From the NCBI GenBank assembly GCA_030770535.1, contig JASVEC010000001.1, positions 620,001-684,000 on the forward strand: DNA of 64,000 bases. The letters are read 5' to 3'. Source of the DNA: Batkoa obscura. Lineage: Eukaryota > Entomophthoromycota > Entomophthoromycetes > Entomophthorales > Batkoaceae. Positions within the stretch are counted from its first letter, which is position 1. Every line of letters begins with the position of its first letter. The notes beneath the pieces are model-generated. The model was not told the origin of the DNA. It worked only from the letters and a program-made list of their open reading frames with translations, and made no database searches. A program made the position numbers and the translations under genes. Shown here piece after piece: positions 11,504 to 21,800 of the stretch.

Positions 11504-13123
11504 ATGAATTTATTTTATGTATTATTTTTAATCAATAGTATAATAAGTACTCCAAGCTTATTATTTCCAACACCTCAAGAATTTACAGAAGGAAAAAAGA
11601 GTGTTTTATTAAGTTCTAGTTTTAATATCCAAAGTAATAAAAACAGTGGTCGATTAAACCGTGTATTCTTTCGTATAATTCAACAAATTCAACAAGAAAA
11701 GTATGTGCCTATAGTACCTAAATTTCAAGGTACTTATTCAGATTATGATAAAGTTTTACGTCAATTGAATGTTAAAGTTGAAAACACAGATGATAAATTT
11801 GATGATGAAACGGATGAATCTTATATTCTTAATATTAAAGAAGATGGTAGTGCTACTTTAGAAGCTAAATCAGTTTATGGTGTTATTCATGGCTTAGAAT
11901 CTTTTCAACAAATGATTCAATTTAAAAATGGAAAGAAGTTTATACCTAATACTCCTATTTATATTAAAGATTATCCAAAGTTACCACATCGTGGTTTGTT
12001 ATTAGATACTAGTAGAAATTATTATCCATTAACTACTTTAAAGAAAACTATTGATGGATTAGGTTATAGCAAAATGAATGTATTTCATTGGCATCTTACA
12101 GATTCTAATAGCTTTCCATTTATGTCTAAAAAACATCCAATATTATGGCAAAAAGGTTCTCTATTACCAGGACAAGTTTATTCAATGGAAGATGTTAAAG
12201 AATTAGTTGAATATGGTTTAGATCGTGGTATTAGAATTATACCTGAATTAGAAGCACCAGCTCATTCTTATGCTATGGGAGTAGCTTATCCAGAAATTGG
12301 TGTATGTATGGACAAAGATGCTTGGTGGGATAATGCAATGCAACCACCCAGTGGACAAATTGATCCAACCAATCCTTTATCTAAAAAAATAGTTAATGAT
12401 TTAATTGATGAATTTTCAAGTGTATTTAAAGATAAATATATGCATTTGTCTGGAGATGAAGTTAATTTAAATTGTTGGAAGAGTTCACCTAAGATTGTGG
12501 ATTATGTTAGTAAACATAATGTTACTTATAATGATTTATTAGAATCTTTTGCTAAAGATATGCATAAAAGAGCTATAGATAATAAGAGAAAAATCATGGT
12601 TTATCAAGAAATGTTATTAAATCATAAAGTAGAATTACCTAAAGATAGTTTAATTCATGCTTGGTTAGATGCTTCAGATGCAAAAAAGATTGTTGATTTA
12701 GGTTATAAAGTAATTAGTTCTTCATATAAATACTGGTATTTAGATTGTGGACGTGGTGAATGGATTGGTGTAGGTACAGGGAATTCGTGGTGTGATCCTT
12801 ATAAATCATGGCAAATAATTTATAGTTATGATTTATTTGATAAAATTGAACCAAATCAATATAAATTAATTCATGGTGGGGAAGTTGCTATGTGGAGTGA
12901 ACAAACAGATCACTTTAATTTAGATCCTTTAATTTGGCCACGTACTGCTGTTGCTGGTGAAGTCCTTTGGTATGGTAATAAAGATAAAAACAATCAAATG
13001 ATTAGTCCAAAGTTTATTTTGGATCGTTTAAATAACTTCCGCTTCCGTTTAACGGATCGTGGATTTAATGCTCAAGCTCTTCAACCTCTTTGGTGTGTTT
13101 TAAATCCTGGACGTTGTGGTTAA
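11504..13123 (+). CDS. Secreted beta-N-acetylhexosaminidase (GH20)
   Basis: Intronless, 539 aa. The N terminus is a short hydrophobic signal peptide (about residues 1-17). An N-terminal GH20b-like domain is followed by the TIM-barrel domain from about residue 158: HRGLLLDTSRNYYP, then FHWHLTDSNSFPF, then PELEAPAHS. The catalytic Asp-Glu pair is D318-E319 in HLSGDEVN. Late Trp residues (VAMWSEQ, WPRTAVAGEVLWYG) are as in other GH20 enzymes. The enzyme removes terminal GlcNAc/GalNAc from chitin oligomers or glycans outside the cell or in the vacuole. Length is typical for fungal enzymes (about 530-600). All key residues are intact. A TATA-like element sits just upstream. Confidence 0.95.
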   Translation: MNLFYVLFLINSIISTPSLLFPTPQEFTEGKKSVLLSSSFNIQSNKNSGRLNRVFFRIIQQIQQEKYVPIVPKFQGTYSDYDKVLRQLNVKVENTDDKFDDETDESYILNIKEDGSATLEAKSVYGVIHGLESFQQMIQFKNGKKFIPNTPIYIKDYPKLPHRGLLLDTSRNYYPLTTLKKTIDGLGYSKMNVFHWHLTDSNSFPFMSKKHPILWQKGSLLPGQVYSMEDVKELVEYGLDRGIRIIPELEAPAHSYAMGVAYPEIGVCMDKDAWWDNAMQPPSGQIDPTNPLSKKIVNDLIDEFSSVFKDKYMHLSGDEVNLNCWKSSPKIVDYVSKHNVTYNDLLESFAKDMHKRAIDNKRKIMVYQEMLLNHKVELPKDSLIHAWLDASDAKKIVDLGYKVISSSYKYWYLDCGRGEWIGVGTGNSWCDPYKSWQIIYSYDLFDKIEPNQYKLIHGGEVAMWSEQTDHFNLDPLIWPRTAVAGEVLWYGNKDKNNQMISPKFILDRLNNFRFRLTDRGFNAQALQPLWCVLNPGRCG

Positions 13124-13334
13124 GATAGGAAGGGTTTAGTTTAATATGCATGCATTTCAAATAAAAAATTGTTTAGCTTTTAGTTATTTTATTTTATTTT
13201 TTGACCATCTGTATAAATTTTGTATATAATAATAGTTAATATAAATTATATAGTTGAATAATGAAATAAATAATAAGTGTTTTATTTTTATATTATTTTG
13301 ATAGTATATTAGAGACTAATTTTAAAGTATGATT

Positions 13335-13435
13335 TGGGGATGTTTTTTTTGGTTTCATCATTTTTTCCATTTTTTAAGTACTATTTGAGTGAAAAGATTA
13401 TTAGTAAAATTCTTAAACAAAAAAATATATCCCCA
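13335..13435 (+). mobile_element. MITE copy, TT-flanked
   Basis: Full-length copy about 210 bp downstream of the GH20 stop. Ends are TGGGGATGTTTTTTTT and AAAAAATATATCCCCA, with TT on both sides. Confidence 0.85.
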
Positions 13436-13808
13436 TTTATTTAAAAAAAAAGTAGTAAAAGAATAGGATGGAAAGAATTAAAATACATAGAGATTGAGAT
13501 AGATCTAATAAAGAGCACAAACGGGATTGATTTATAAAACAAATAGTTAAATATAAAATAAGTGGTCTATCTAGTGTTATATTGTAATAAGAATCAAGAT
13601 AAAGTTATTCAACTTGTAAAACAAAATGTTAATAAAATCCAGTGATAATTATTGATTTTAAAGATATTAAAATATCTATTTTTTAACTGTAATGAGTAAA
13701 CATACCTGACTTACTCATGAAATTAAATAATTAAAAAAGTATACTTTCATCAGTCAAGCAATAGTTGAAATGAATTATTAAAAATTATTATATTTAGATT
13801 AAAATCAA

Positions 13809-13880
13809 AGGACCCACCGAGAATCGAACTCGGATTACAAGGATCAAAACCTTGGGTGCTAACCATTACACCATGGATCC
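13809..13880 (-). tRNA. tRNA-Gln (TTG), second copy
   Basis: Exact reverse-complement copy of the tRNA-Gln at 4391-4462, with the same anticodon TTG and all stems intact. The flanks are unrelated beyond a few bases, so there is no sign that a long recent duplication made the pair. Confidence 0.97.
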
Positions 13881-14210
13881 ATATTGTGTATCTTGGTACA
13901 AGATTTTTTATTTCTGTATAAATTTATATTTTAATAATAAAATTTACAATTTAATTGTATTAAAACAGTCCCATTATATTTTATATACTATTTTTTTAAT
14001 ACCTCTTTGGTTTATAATATGAAAAAAAATTACAATAAATTCAATAATAAAACGTGAAAATCTAAAATACTCAATATCAATAAAGACATTAATTCTACTT
14101 TGAAATGTAAAGCGTTATAAATCTATCATCAATATATTAATATGTATTAAAAATTACTCAAAAGTATTACATCATGGTTTGCTGTTATTAGACATTAATA
14201 TAAAACCTAT

Positions 14211-14311
14211 TGGGGATGTATTTTTCTATTTAAGAATTTTACCAACAATTTTTTCACTCAAATAGTGCTTAAAAAATGGAAAAAATAATGAAACCAAAAA
14301 AAACACCCCCA
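14211..14311 (-). mobile_element. MITE copy, reverse orientation
   Basis: Full-length copy with TGGGGATGTATTTTT at the left and AAAACACCCCCA at the right. The flanking dinucleotides differ slightly (AT left, TA right), so the ends may have drifted. Confidence 0.85.
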
Positions 14312-14510
14312 TATGTAATGTATTCAAATAAATTAATTTTTGGAAAAGCTAACTAATTAAATACAATTACAAGTCCTTATTTTAATTGTAAAAAGCTTGT
14401 TTATCATGTTTCAAGAATAAAAATTTAAAGTCTGCTAAAAGATAATTCCAATTTTCATTAAGATAACAACAATACTTTTATACCTTTTTCAAATTGATAA
14501 AAGATCCTTA

Positions 14511-14974
14511 TGTGAAATATTGGTTTATTAGCTCTTGGATTGATTATAACACAACAATCACTTAAGTTGCTGTGTTCTCAAGTTCAAACACAATCAAGTC
14601 AGAGTCCCTTATTTTAATTTGCTACGAGAATTTATAACTTCATATTGCAAAGAATAATATCCACTCGTTTTGATATCCATACTTGTTAGAGTATAAAAAA
14701 GATTCTTCAACATGATAACTCGAAACTTTTTAACTGAATTACTCCATAATATCGTACCATTAATAAAGCCACTAAGTCTTTCTGACGATATCTTACATAG
14801 ATTTTACAGTAGTATTGTCTATTCTATTTGCTTTACATAGTTTGTAACTTATTATATATTATTCTTATTCATTTAAGTCTATGTTAGTTACATAAACTAA
14901 GACCGTTCGACTCAAGGCAAGTTAATCAAACAAGAACTGCTTTTAACTCCCACCACTGAGTATCAACTTTCACA
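14511..14974 (+). mobile_element. LTR-like fossil (probable solo LTR), copy 1
   Basis: Runs from TGTGAAATAT to ...TTTCACA, so the ends are short inverted repeats of TGT...ACA type. It holds a TATA-like GTATAAAA as LTRs often do. CTTA is found on both sides (CTTAT if the first T is counted), a likely target duplication. Four copies of about 460-480 bp occur in the window, none with an internal coding region, so these look like solo LTRs of a retroelement. The family (Ty1/copia-like) is a guess. Copies are moderately diverged, so they are not recent. Confidence 0.6.
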
Positions 14975-17287
14975 CTTATCATTAATAACATCCTCAGTTT
15001 TTTCTAAACTAATTCTTCCAGTATTAAAAGACTCCTTATCAACTATCATTACGCCCTTTAACACATAATCTAAATATGTGTTTTGTCTAACAATAACAAT
15101 ACACATGTTCTTTACTTCTGGCAGATAGTAAGCATTTCAACAAATCTAGCAGTATCTTTAATCCTTGCAGCTGTCAGTCCTATTTATTTACCCATTGCTA
15201 ACAATTTTATCTACATAACTAGGAACATCAATACCGCACAACTTTGATATTAAATGCTCCATTAAGAAACTATTGTTTTTAAATCTTGGATCCAAGTGAG
15301 TAAGTGTCTTTATTGATTTACATAATTATAGGAATAAAGAAGTTCAAAGGTCATTTAATATAGAAGATTATTACTATAGTTAACATAAAACAAGCTAAAG
15401 CTTTTAAGTTGGTTTTTAATATCTTACTTCAGTGAAGTGAATAGATTATTTACTTAATATAGAAAATTTTAATTAGTATTTTAAATAGATGATTAGATTT
15501 AAACCTATTCTTTCATCTTAGTAGAGAACTCAGAGAATATAAGCATCGATCAATTTAATATATACTTTATAAAGATAAAAAATTATGCTGATGTTTATTA
15601 ATTTTCATGAACTTGTTATGATGGTTATGTTCTAATTTGATTATTTTCTCAATTTAATACAATTATTTGAATTTTTTGTTGATCATTTTTATTAAAAGTT
15701 TTAATTTGTATAAATTGTTTATTTTATGATAAAATAACATTTAACATTAGTTATAATTATAGTGTTTAAGATGTTAAAATAATCATTAATAAAGTTTATA
15801 AATTAAAAGCCATTTACTTTGTTATCGATTTTAATGTAATTGTCGTTAATTATAGTCAATATTTTAATTATAATTATTGTTGTTTTTAAATTAAAATCAG
15901 TGAACTTGTTTTCCAGTAATGCCAAATTAATAAATTTCCTAATCTTAACATAATATCCTCCTTCTCACTCTCCCTTCCCCTCATCCTTCACTCATTTACT
16001 TACTATTCAGTTTTTTTATAATTTTACTTACCTCCAATAATAAATCACTTGCGAGTTTACCTCTTTCAAGATTTTAAAAGAAATCTGTTTTGCTAAAAAT
16101 ATTAAATTATTATCACAAAACAAAAATATAAATCTTATATCATATTGTTTTATTTTAGTAACAATAACTTCTATTTTTTTATAATGACTATAATAATATT
16201 AAATAAAAGTGACAATATAAATATTTTTAAATTTGTGCATTATTATTAACTCCCCCAACTTCCCTTTTTTTACTATATTATGGCACCATAAAAATACCTG
16301 TAATTTCTTAAAGACATGTTATAAAATATATAAATTAAGAAAAATCCAACAACTTCTGTTAAAGTAATATAAAGCTTTTATAACAATATGAAAAAAGAGA
16401 TACAATGTTTTGTATAAATACTGAATTTTCATATAAATGTCTAAAAACCATAAACTTTCATATTATGCAAAAAATAAAATATACAATAATAAATGTAAGA
16501 TACTAAAAATAACTCCATATTATTTTGGGTAGTTTTAATAAAGCTGTATCATTTATAAAAAATATATTAAATTAAAAACGATATTAATACATTGAGAAAA
16601 CAGTAAGAATAAATTAATAAAGGAATGATACAATAATTCATCTTAATTTTCGACGATTATTTCTAATTTAAGTTTTAGCTGTTCTTTAAATTCTTTGAAC
16701 CATTGGGTTTTATTGACTATTTTTTTACCTTTAAACTTAAGAATTAATATTTTCTTGTTCAGGTGGGAGATCATGAGTCTAAAAAACAAACAAGATATTT
16801 TTAGTTATCAGGTTTTTATAGAATAGAACAATCTTATGAGTAGAGATAGATTATATAATTTAATGGCTGAGTGAAGTATCAATACTCTCTATAGAAGGTT
16901 CAAGAAGATGAAAAAAAGCGCTTTCGCAATTAAAGAATAATATATTTTCTTGTTTGTTATTCCTATCTTTTCGAAATTTGAATATTCAATTTCTAATTAT
17001 TCTCAAAAACTGCATCATTTGATTACGCCAATATAATCTATCGAAGACTTGAAAGTCATTTGTTATCAAATACGAGATTTTTGAGCTAAAAGTAGTAAAT
17101 TATTTAAGTCATTTGATTTTTTATTTAAATCATACCTAGTGTTACACAGTTAAAAAAATCTTGCCTCTAATAAAAGATGAATATATAACTGTCTGAAATG
17201 CCAACCCAATGAAAAACAAACCTTTAGTTTGAATCTATCTAATTTTTTTATCCTTTGTATATCTCATTAATATATAGCTTTTTTAAT
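14975..17287. other. Long intergenic stretch
   Basis: No convincing gene. A pyrimidine-rich dispersed repeat lies at about 15950-16080. On the minus strand at about 16790-16650 a frame follows a good acceptor (TTTGTTTTTTAG) and reads ILKFKGKKIVNKTQWFKEF before a stop. It could be a terminal exon, but I cannot connect it to an upstream exon. Confidence 0.5.
15950..16080. repeat. Dispersed repeat, copy 1
   Basis: A pyrimidine-rich segment followed by TTACCTC..AATAA..CACTTG.GAGTTT....CTTTCAAGATT. A recognisably similar, diverged segment lies at about 38440-38555. No ends or coding content are recognised. Confidence 0.5.
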
Positions 17288-20200
17288 ATGGTGAAATTTA
17301 ATCCCTCTGTAATATATTTGTTAGGTGGAAGTATTGGATTAGTACTTTCACACGGTACTGGTCAATTTGGTGACCATTACTCTCCAGAGACTGTCAGTAA
17401 TGCTGGTCCTCAAGCTGATGACGGTAAAGCTGGTAAAGACAATGATGAGCTCCCACTTCGTCCACTTGGTGAATGGGACATTAAAAAATCCTTGAATAAA
17501 AAACTTGGTTATAAAGTTAAAGAAGCTACCTGGGTTAATGTTGATGTCAGTCCAGATGGTGGTGAGCTTCTTTTTGATGTTCTTGGTGATATCTACACGC
17601 TCCCAGTAACTGGCGGGAAAGCTAAACCTCTCCTTACTGGTCCTTCTTTTGAAGTTCAAGCTAAATACTCTAAAGATGGCAAACGTATTTTATTCACTTC
17701 AGATCGCTCTGGAATTGATAACCTTTGGACTGTTGATAGAGACGGTAAGAGTAATCCAACTCAAATCAGTAATGAAAGTTACCGTTTTGTTACTAATGGT
17801 CATTGGTCTCCAAAGGGTGATAAAGTCGTTGGTGTTAAATGGTATACTTCTTCACGTTCCATTCCAGCTGGTACCATCCATGAATATGATCTTGCAACAA
17901 AGAAAGCTACCAAATTAATTGGTGCCGTTAACGAACAAGTAGGTGTTGAAGAGCCAATTTATGATCCTAATCATCCTGACCTTATTTATTACTCTGGTAA
18001 TAGCGTTGATAAGGGCAGATGGCAATACAGTAAAGACCCACATAAGGGTATCTTTAACATTTACTCCTTTAATACTACTTCTCAAGCAAAGGAAACCATT
18101 GCTGGTGGAACTGGTGGTGCTGCTCGCCCTACTCCATCTAACAGTGGCAAATATTTGGCCTTTGTACGTAAAATTGAATTCAATTGGGGATTAGTTGTAC
18201 GCGAACTTGAAACTGGTAATGAAAAGATTCTCTGGGAAGGTTTATCCCGTGATAACCAAGAATCTAGTGCTTCCAATGGTGTCTATCCTCGTTTCTCATG
18301 GACCAAAGATGATCAATCTATCATCATTTGGGCTAAAGGAAAGCTTTGGAATGTCCCAGTTGACTCTAAACCAATTAAGGAAATTCCTTTTGAAGTTGAT
18401 GTTAACTTAGACATTGCTGAAACTGTTCGTCCAAAGATTGATTTAGTTGACTTTAACTGTAATGGCGAGTTCAAAAACGCTGCTGTTAAATACTATGATA
18501 TTTCTCATGACGGAAAGAAAGTAGTCTTTGTAGTTGTTGGAAAAACTTATGTCAAAGATTTAGAAAGTGGAAAGATTAATGAAATTAAACTTCCAAGCTC
18601 AGAACAAAATCGCTATAGCCCTAACTTCCATCCTACTGATTCTAACATTGTTATCCAAGGAAGATGGAGTGATAAAAACATGACCACTGTTGAAATCCTT
18701 GATCTTAAACAAAACAAAGTTGTTTCTGAAGTAAAATTACCACCTGGTAGGTATGATTTTTTCTCTTTATCTCATGACAGTAAATCTATTGCTGTAACCA
18801 AATCATCCGGTGATGACATTTCAGGAAATTCCTTATACACTACTAAACCAGGTGTATACATTGCTCAAATCGATTCAAGCTACCAACTTATTAAAGACTC
18901 TTTCAAATTAAACATTCCATTCGAATCTGCTCAAGCTAAGTTCTCTGCTGATGGCAAAAAATTGAAGATTTCTGGTGCCACAAACAGTCCATACATTTTT
19001 GATATCAATACTCAAGAATCAGTCAGTTATGGTTCAGTCAAAGACTCTTACCAAGGGTCAGATGTGTCTTTCGACGCTTCTAAATTTATTTTCAACCAAT
19101 ATCATCATGTTTTCCTTTCTTCAGCTTCAGCTGATCCAAAGTTCGTTTATTGGTCTAAACCTGGTTCCCAACCAAAAGATGTTGTTAGACTTACCCTTGA
19201 TGGTGGTGAATACCCTATCATTAGCAATGGAAGAGTCTATTATCTTTTAGGCTCTTCTTTATATGAAGCTGATATCGCTGCTGTTCAAGCTAAATGTGGT
19301 GCCGTTGCTGCTCAAGATACCAATAAATTTGGTGCTGATTGTGCTAAAGATTTATTAAAGAAGCACGATCTTTCGGTTGTCCTTAAAACCAACAAACCAA
19401 GTGATGATGATGTATTTGTTCTTGATAATGCTGTTATTGTTACTATGCAAACTGGAGATGAAAAGAAAGATATCATTAAAGATGGTCGTCTTGTAGTTAA
19501 AGGGAATAAAATTCTTTCCGTTGGTAGAACCTGGGATACTAAAATTCCACAAAATGCTAAAGTTTATAACCTCAACGGTGGTGTTGTAGTTCCAGGTTTC
19601 ATTGATGCTCATGCTCATTGGAACACTCCTCAATTCCCAGTTCAAGGTCATTGGGAACAGCAACTTCAACTTGCTTACGGTGTTACTACTCAACATAACC
19701 CATCTTATGATAATGTTGATAATTATGTTGAACAAGATTATGAGCGTTCCGGTAGATTAGTTGCTCCAAGATTATTTGGTACTGGTTCTATCCTCTATGG
19801 TGCTGCTGGTCCTTACAGAGTTGAAATCAACTCTATTGAAGATGCTTTATCTGCTCTTCGTCGCCATAAATCCTATGGTGCTTGGTCAGTAAAATCCTAC
19901 AATCAACCTGCCCGTTCAGCCCGTCAAATGGTTCTTGAAGCTGCTAGAAAACTTGGTGTTACTGTTGTACCTGAAGGTGGTATGAATGGCTATTGGAACA
20001 TCAACCAAATCATTGATGGCCATACTACCATTGAACATTCTCTCCCAAGTGGTACCATTTATCAAGATATCATTCAATTATTTGCTAAAGCTGGTACTGC
20101 TTGGACTCCAACTCTTATTGTATCTTATGGTGGTATTATGGGTGAAAATTGGGCTTACCAAAATACCAATGTATGGGAAGAAAGTAACCTTAGAGAATTC

Positions 20201-20665
20201 CATCCACTTCGTCCGCTTGAAGCTGATACCTTCCGTAGACCAGCTGCTGATGATAGGGATTATGTTCATTTTGAAATTGCTCGTTCTACTCGTGATGTCA
20301 TCCGTCAAGGTGGTCTTGTCAATGCAGGTGCTCATGGACAAAGAAAGGGTGTTGGTTATCATTGGGAATTAAAATTCTTTTCTCAAGGCAACCTTACCAA
20401 TTATGAAGTACTTAAAGTTGCCACTCGTAACCCTGCTCAATCGCTTGGTCTCCATGGTGTTGGTCAGCTTAAACCTGGTTTCTTAGCTGATTTGGTCGTT
20501 TATAAGAGTGAAAATTCACCACTTAAATCTATTGATAATTCTAGAAAGATTGAAAAGGTTGTACTTAATGGCTTCGTTTATGATTCTAATTTAGCTAAGG
20601 AGTTCCCAACCAAGGCCCCTGCTCCATCCATTCCTATCTTTAACCACGAATTAGTACATGCCTAA
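17288..20665 (+). CDS. Secreted TolB-like propeller plus amidohydrolase fusion enzyme
   Basis: Intronless, 1125 aa from the ATG at 17288; an upstream TTG extension is not needed. A signal peptide (hydrophobic at about 8-20) leads to repeated TolB/PD40-type beta-propeller blades over about residues 60-640, for example YSKDGKRILFTSDRSGIDNLW-like units. A C-terminal metal-dependent amidohydrolase follows (about 690-1110): GFIDAHAHW with His775 and His777, GHTTIEHS with His912 and His917, and the terminal block NPAQSLGL..GQLKPGFLADLVV. The family cleaves C-N bonds in cyclic amides or peptides; substrate here is unknown. The same architecture is frequent in bacteria. Codon choice is visibly richer in C-ending codons than in neighbours, suggesting high expression or a different origin. 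Confidence 0.92.
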   Translation: MVKFNPSVIYLLGGSIGLVLSHGTGQFGDHYSPETVSNAGPQADDGKAGKDNDELPLRPLGEWDIKKSLNKKLGYKVKEATWVNVDVSPDGGELLFDVLGDIYTLPVTGGKAKPLLTGPSFEVQAKYSKDGKRILFTSDRSGIDNLWTVDRDGKSNPTQISNESYRFVTNGHWSPKGDKVVGVKWYTSSRSIPAGTIHEYDLATKKATKLIGAVNEQVGVEEPIYDPNHPDLIYYSGNSVDKGRWQYSKDPHKGIFNIYSFNTTSQAKETIAGGTGGAARPTPSNSGKYLAFVRKIEFNWGLVVRELETGNEKILWEGLSRDNQESSASNGVYPRFSWTKDDQSIIIWAKGKLWNVPVDSKPIKEIPFEVDVNLDIAETVRPKIDLVDFNCNGEFKNAAVKYYDISHDGKKVVFVVVGKTYVKDLESGKINEIKLPSSEQNRYSPNFHPTDSNIVIQGRWSDKNMTTVEILDLKQNKVVSEVKLPPGRYDFFSLSHDSKSIAVTKSSGDDISGNSLYTTKPGVYIAQIDSSYQLIKDSFKLNIPFESAQAKFSADGKKLKISGATNSPYIFDINTQESVSYGSVKDSYQGSDVSFDASKFIFNQYHHVFLSSASADPKFVYWSKPGSQPKDVVRLTLDGGEYPIISNGRVYYLLGSSLYEADIAAVQAKCGAVAAQDTNKFGADCAKDLLKKHDLSVVLKTNKPSDDDVFVLDNAVIVTMQTGDEKKDIIKDGRLVVKGNKILSVGRTWDTKIPQNAKVYNLNGGVVVPGFIDAHAHWNTPQFPVQGHWEQQLQLAYGVTTQHNPSYDNVDNYVEQDYERSGRLVAPRLFGTGSILYGAAGPYRVEINSIEDALSALRRHKSYGAWSVKSYNQPARSARQMVLEAARKLGVTVVPEGGMNGYWNINQIIDGHTTIEHSLPSGTIYQDIIQLFAKAGTAWTPTLIVSYGGIMGENWAYQNTNVWEESNLREFHPLRPLEADTFRRPAADDRDYVHFEIARSTRDVIRQGGLVNAGAHGQRKGVGYHWELKFFSQGNLTNYEVLKVATRNPAQSLGLHGVGQLKPGFLADLVVYKSENSPLKSIDNSRKIEKVVLNGFVYDSNLAKEFPTKAPAPSIPIFNHELVHA

Positions 20666-21800
20666 TCTTTTAATTTAAAAGTATAATAAATAATCTATTA
20701 TGTTTAATTCGTAGATTTTTAATTGATGTTTTTTTTAAATATACGATCTATAAAAGATAAATTTCAAATAGATTTTACAAATTCAATATTTGATATTTTA
20801 TAATACGCAAGTTATTAAAAGCAGTGTTAATTTAGTTTAATCCATAAAACTAAACAGAAGTTTAATAGTCAACTAATTTAAACATGAGACACCATTTATT
20901 ATAGTAACTGAGAAATAGAATATAAAATGTACAAAATATAAAAGTATTAATCTTTAATCGAATATTTCATTATTAGTTTAAGTACACGAGTTAATTTTAA
21001 TATCAAAGCAAATTTAATGCAGTCAATATAGCTTAAGAATTTTACCTATCGAAATTATACCTTGGGTAATCCGTTAGAAATAATCTGGGAATTACTTCTT
21101 ATTTTATTACTTCACTACTACTGATTTAAATTAAATGTGTTTAAACTTTAATTTGTTATCATTTTTATTTTACTTTAACAATGCTATAAATAGTATGATT
21201 TAAGCTTTAAAAAAAAGTTCAAAAAGATCTGGCCACGTTTAGTCTGAATCATTTAACAATATTTAAATTTTAGGTTTCAAAAAAATGAACAAACTAATAA
21301 AAAATAAAGTGTTTTATTTTTATTAAAGTTTAATAGTTGTTTTTGTTTAAGCAGTTATAATTTAAAGCAGTAATTTTCGAAAAAACAACGCTCTTATACT
21401 ATTATCCTGGATAATAGTCCCACCAATTTACAACGGAAGGGGCTTTTTCATTCCGTATATAATTAGCATATTACCAAACTCAACTAATTTACACCATTTA
21501 AGCTCGCATTTTTAATCCATTAAAGTTTCTAATTTTTAGGGTTTAAACTCGGCTAAAGGTGAAGCTTAAACTCCAACCAATAGATAAATAACTTACATAC
21601 TGAGGTTCTGCATAATTGGTTGAAGTTTATGCGGTGGATTGAGGTCATCTGGTCTTTTGAGAATTTTTGGGTAAGTTGCTTAATTAATATAGAGATTTTT
21701 CGATCATGTGCTTTCAATTGAAAAAGAGACACAGTTGAGCAATAAAAAGAGCTCGTGAAAATCTACTTGAAGTCTTTTATTTAAAAAAAGTAAAAGCTTA
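20666..21800. other. Intergenic, upstream region of carnitine acetyltransferase
   Basis: The first part is AT-rich with nothing recognised. The part from about 21400 is less AT-rich and holds a CGG-N16-CCG site and the sequence GCGGTGGAT near 21633. This is probably the promoter of the carnitine acetyltransferase gene. Confidence 0.5.
21434..21455. promoter_or_regulatory. CGG-N16-CCG inverted half-sites
   Basis: An everted/inverted pair of CGG triplets 16 bases apart, about 350 bp upstream of the carnitine acetyltransferase start. Zn2Cys6 factors bind such sites. The yeast oleate response element has similar spacing, but its internal T and A bases are not matched here. Confidence 0.35.

Noticed and set aside
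16650-16795. Possible terminal exon on the minus strand (KFKGKKIVNKTQWFKEF)
   Set aside because: It follows a good acceptor site, but no upstream exon with matching phase or family similarity could be found; kept only as a note.
17348-20372. Several antisense or shifted frames inside the propeller-amidohydrolase gene
   Set aside because: They are shadows of the long, domain-supported frame and have no independent support.
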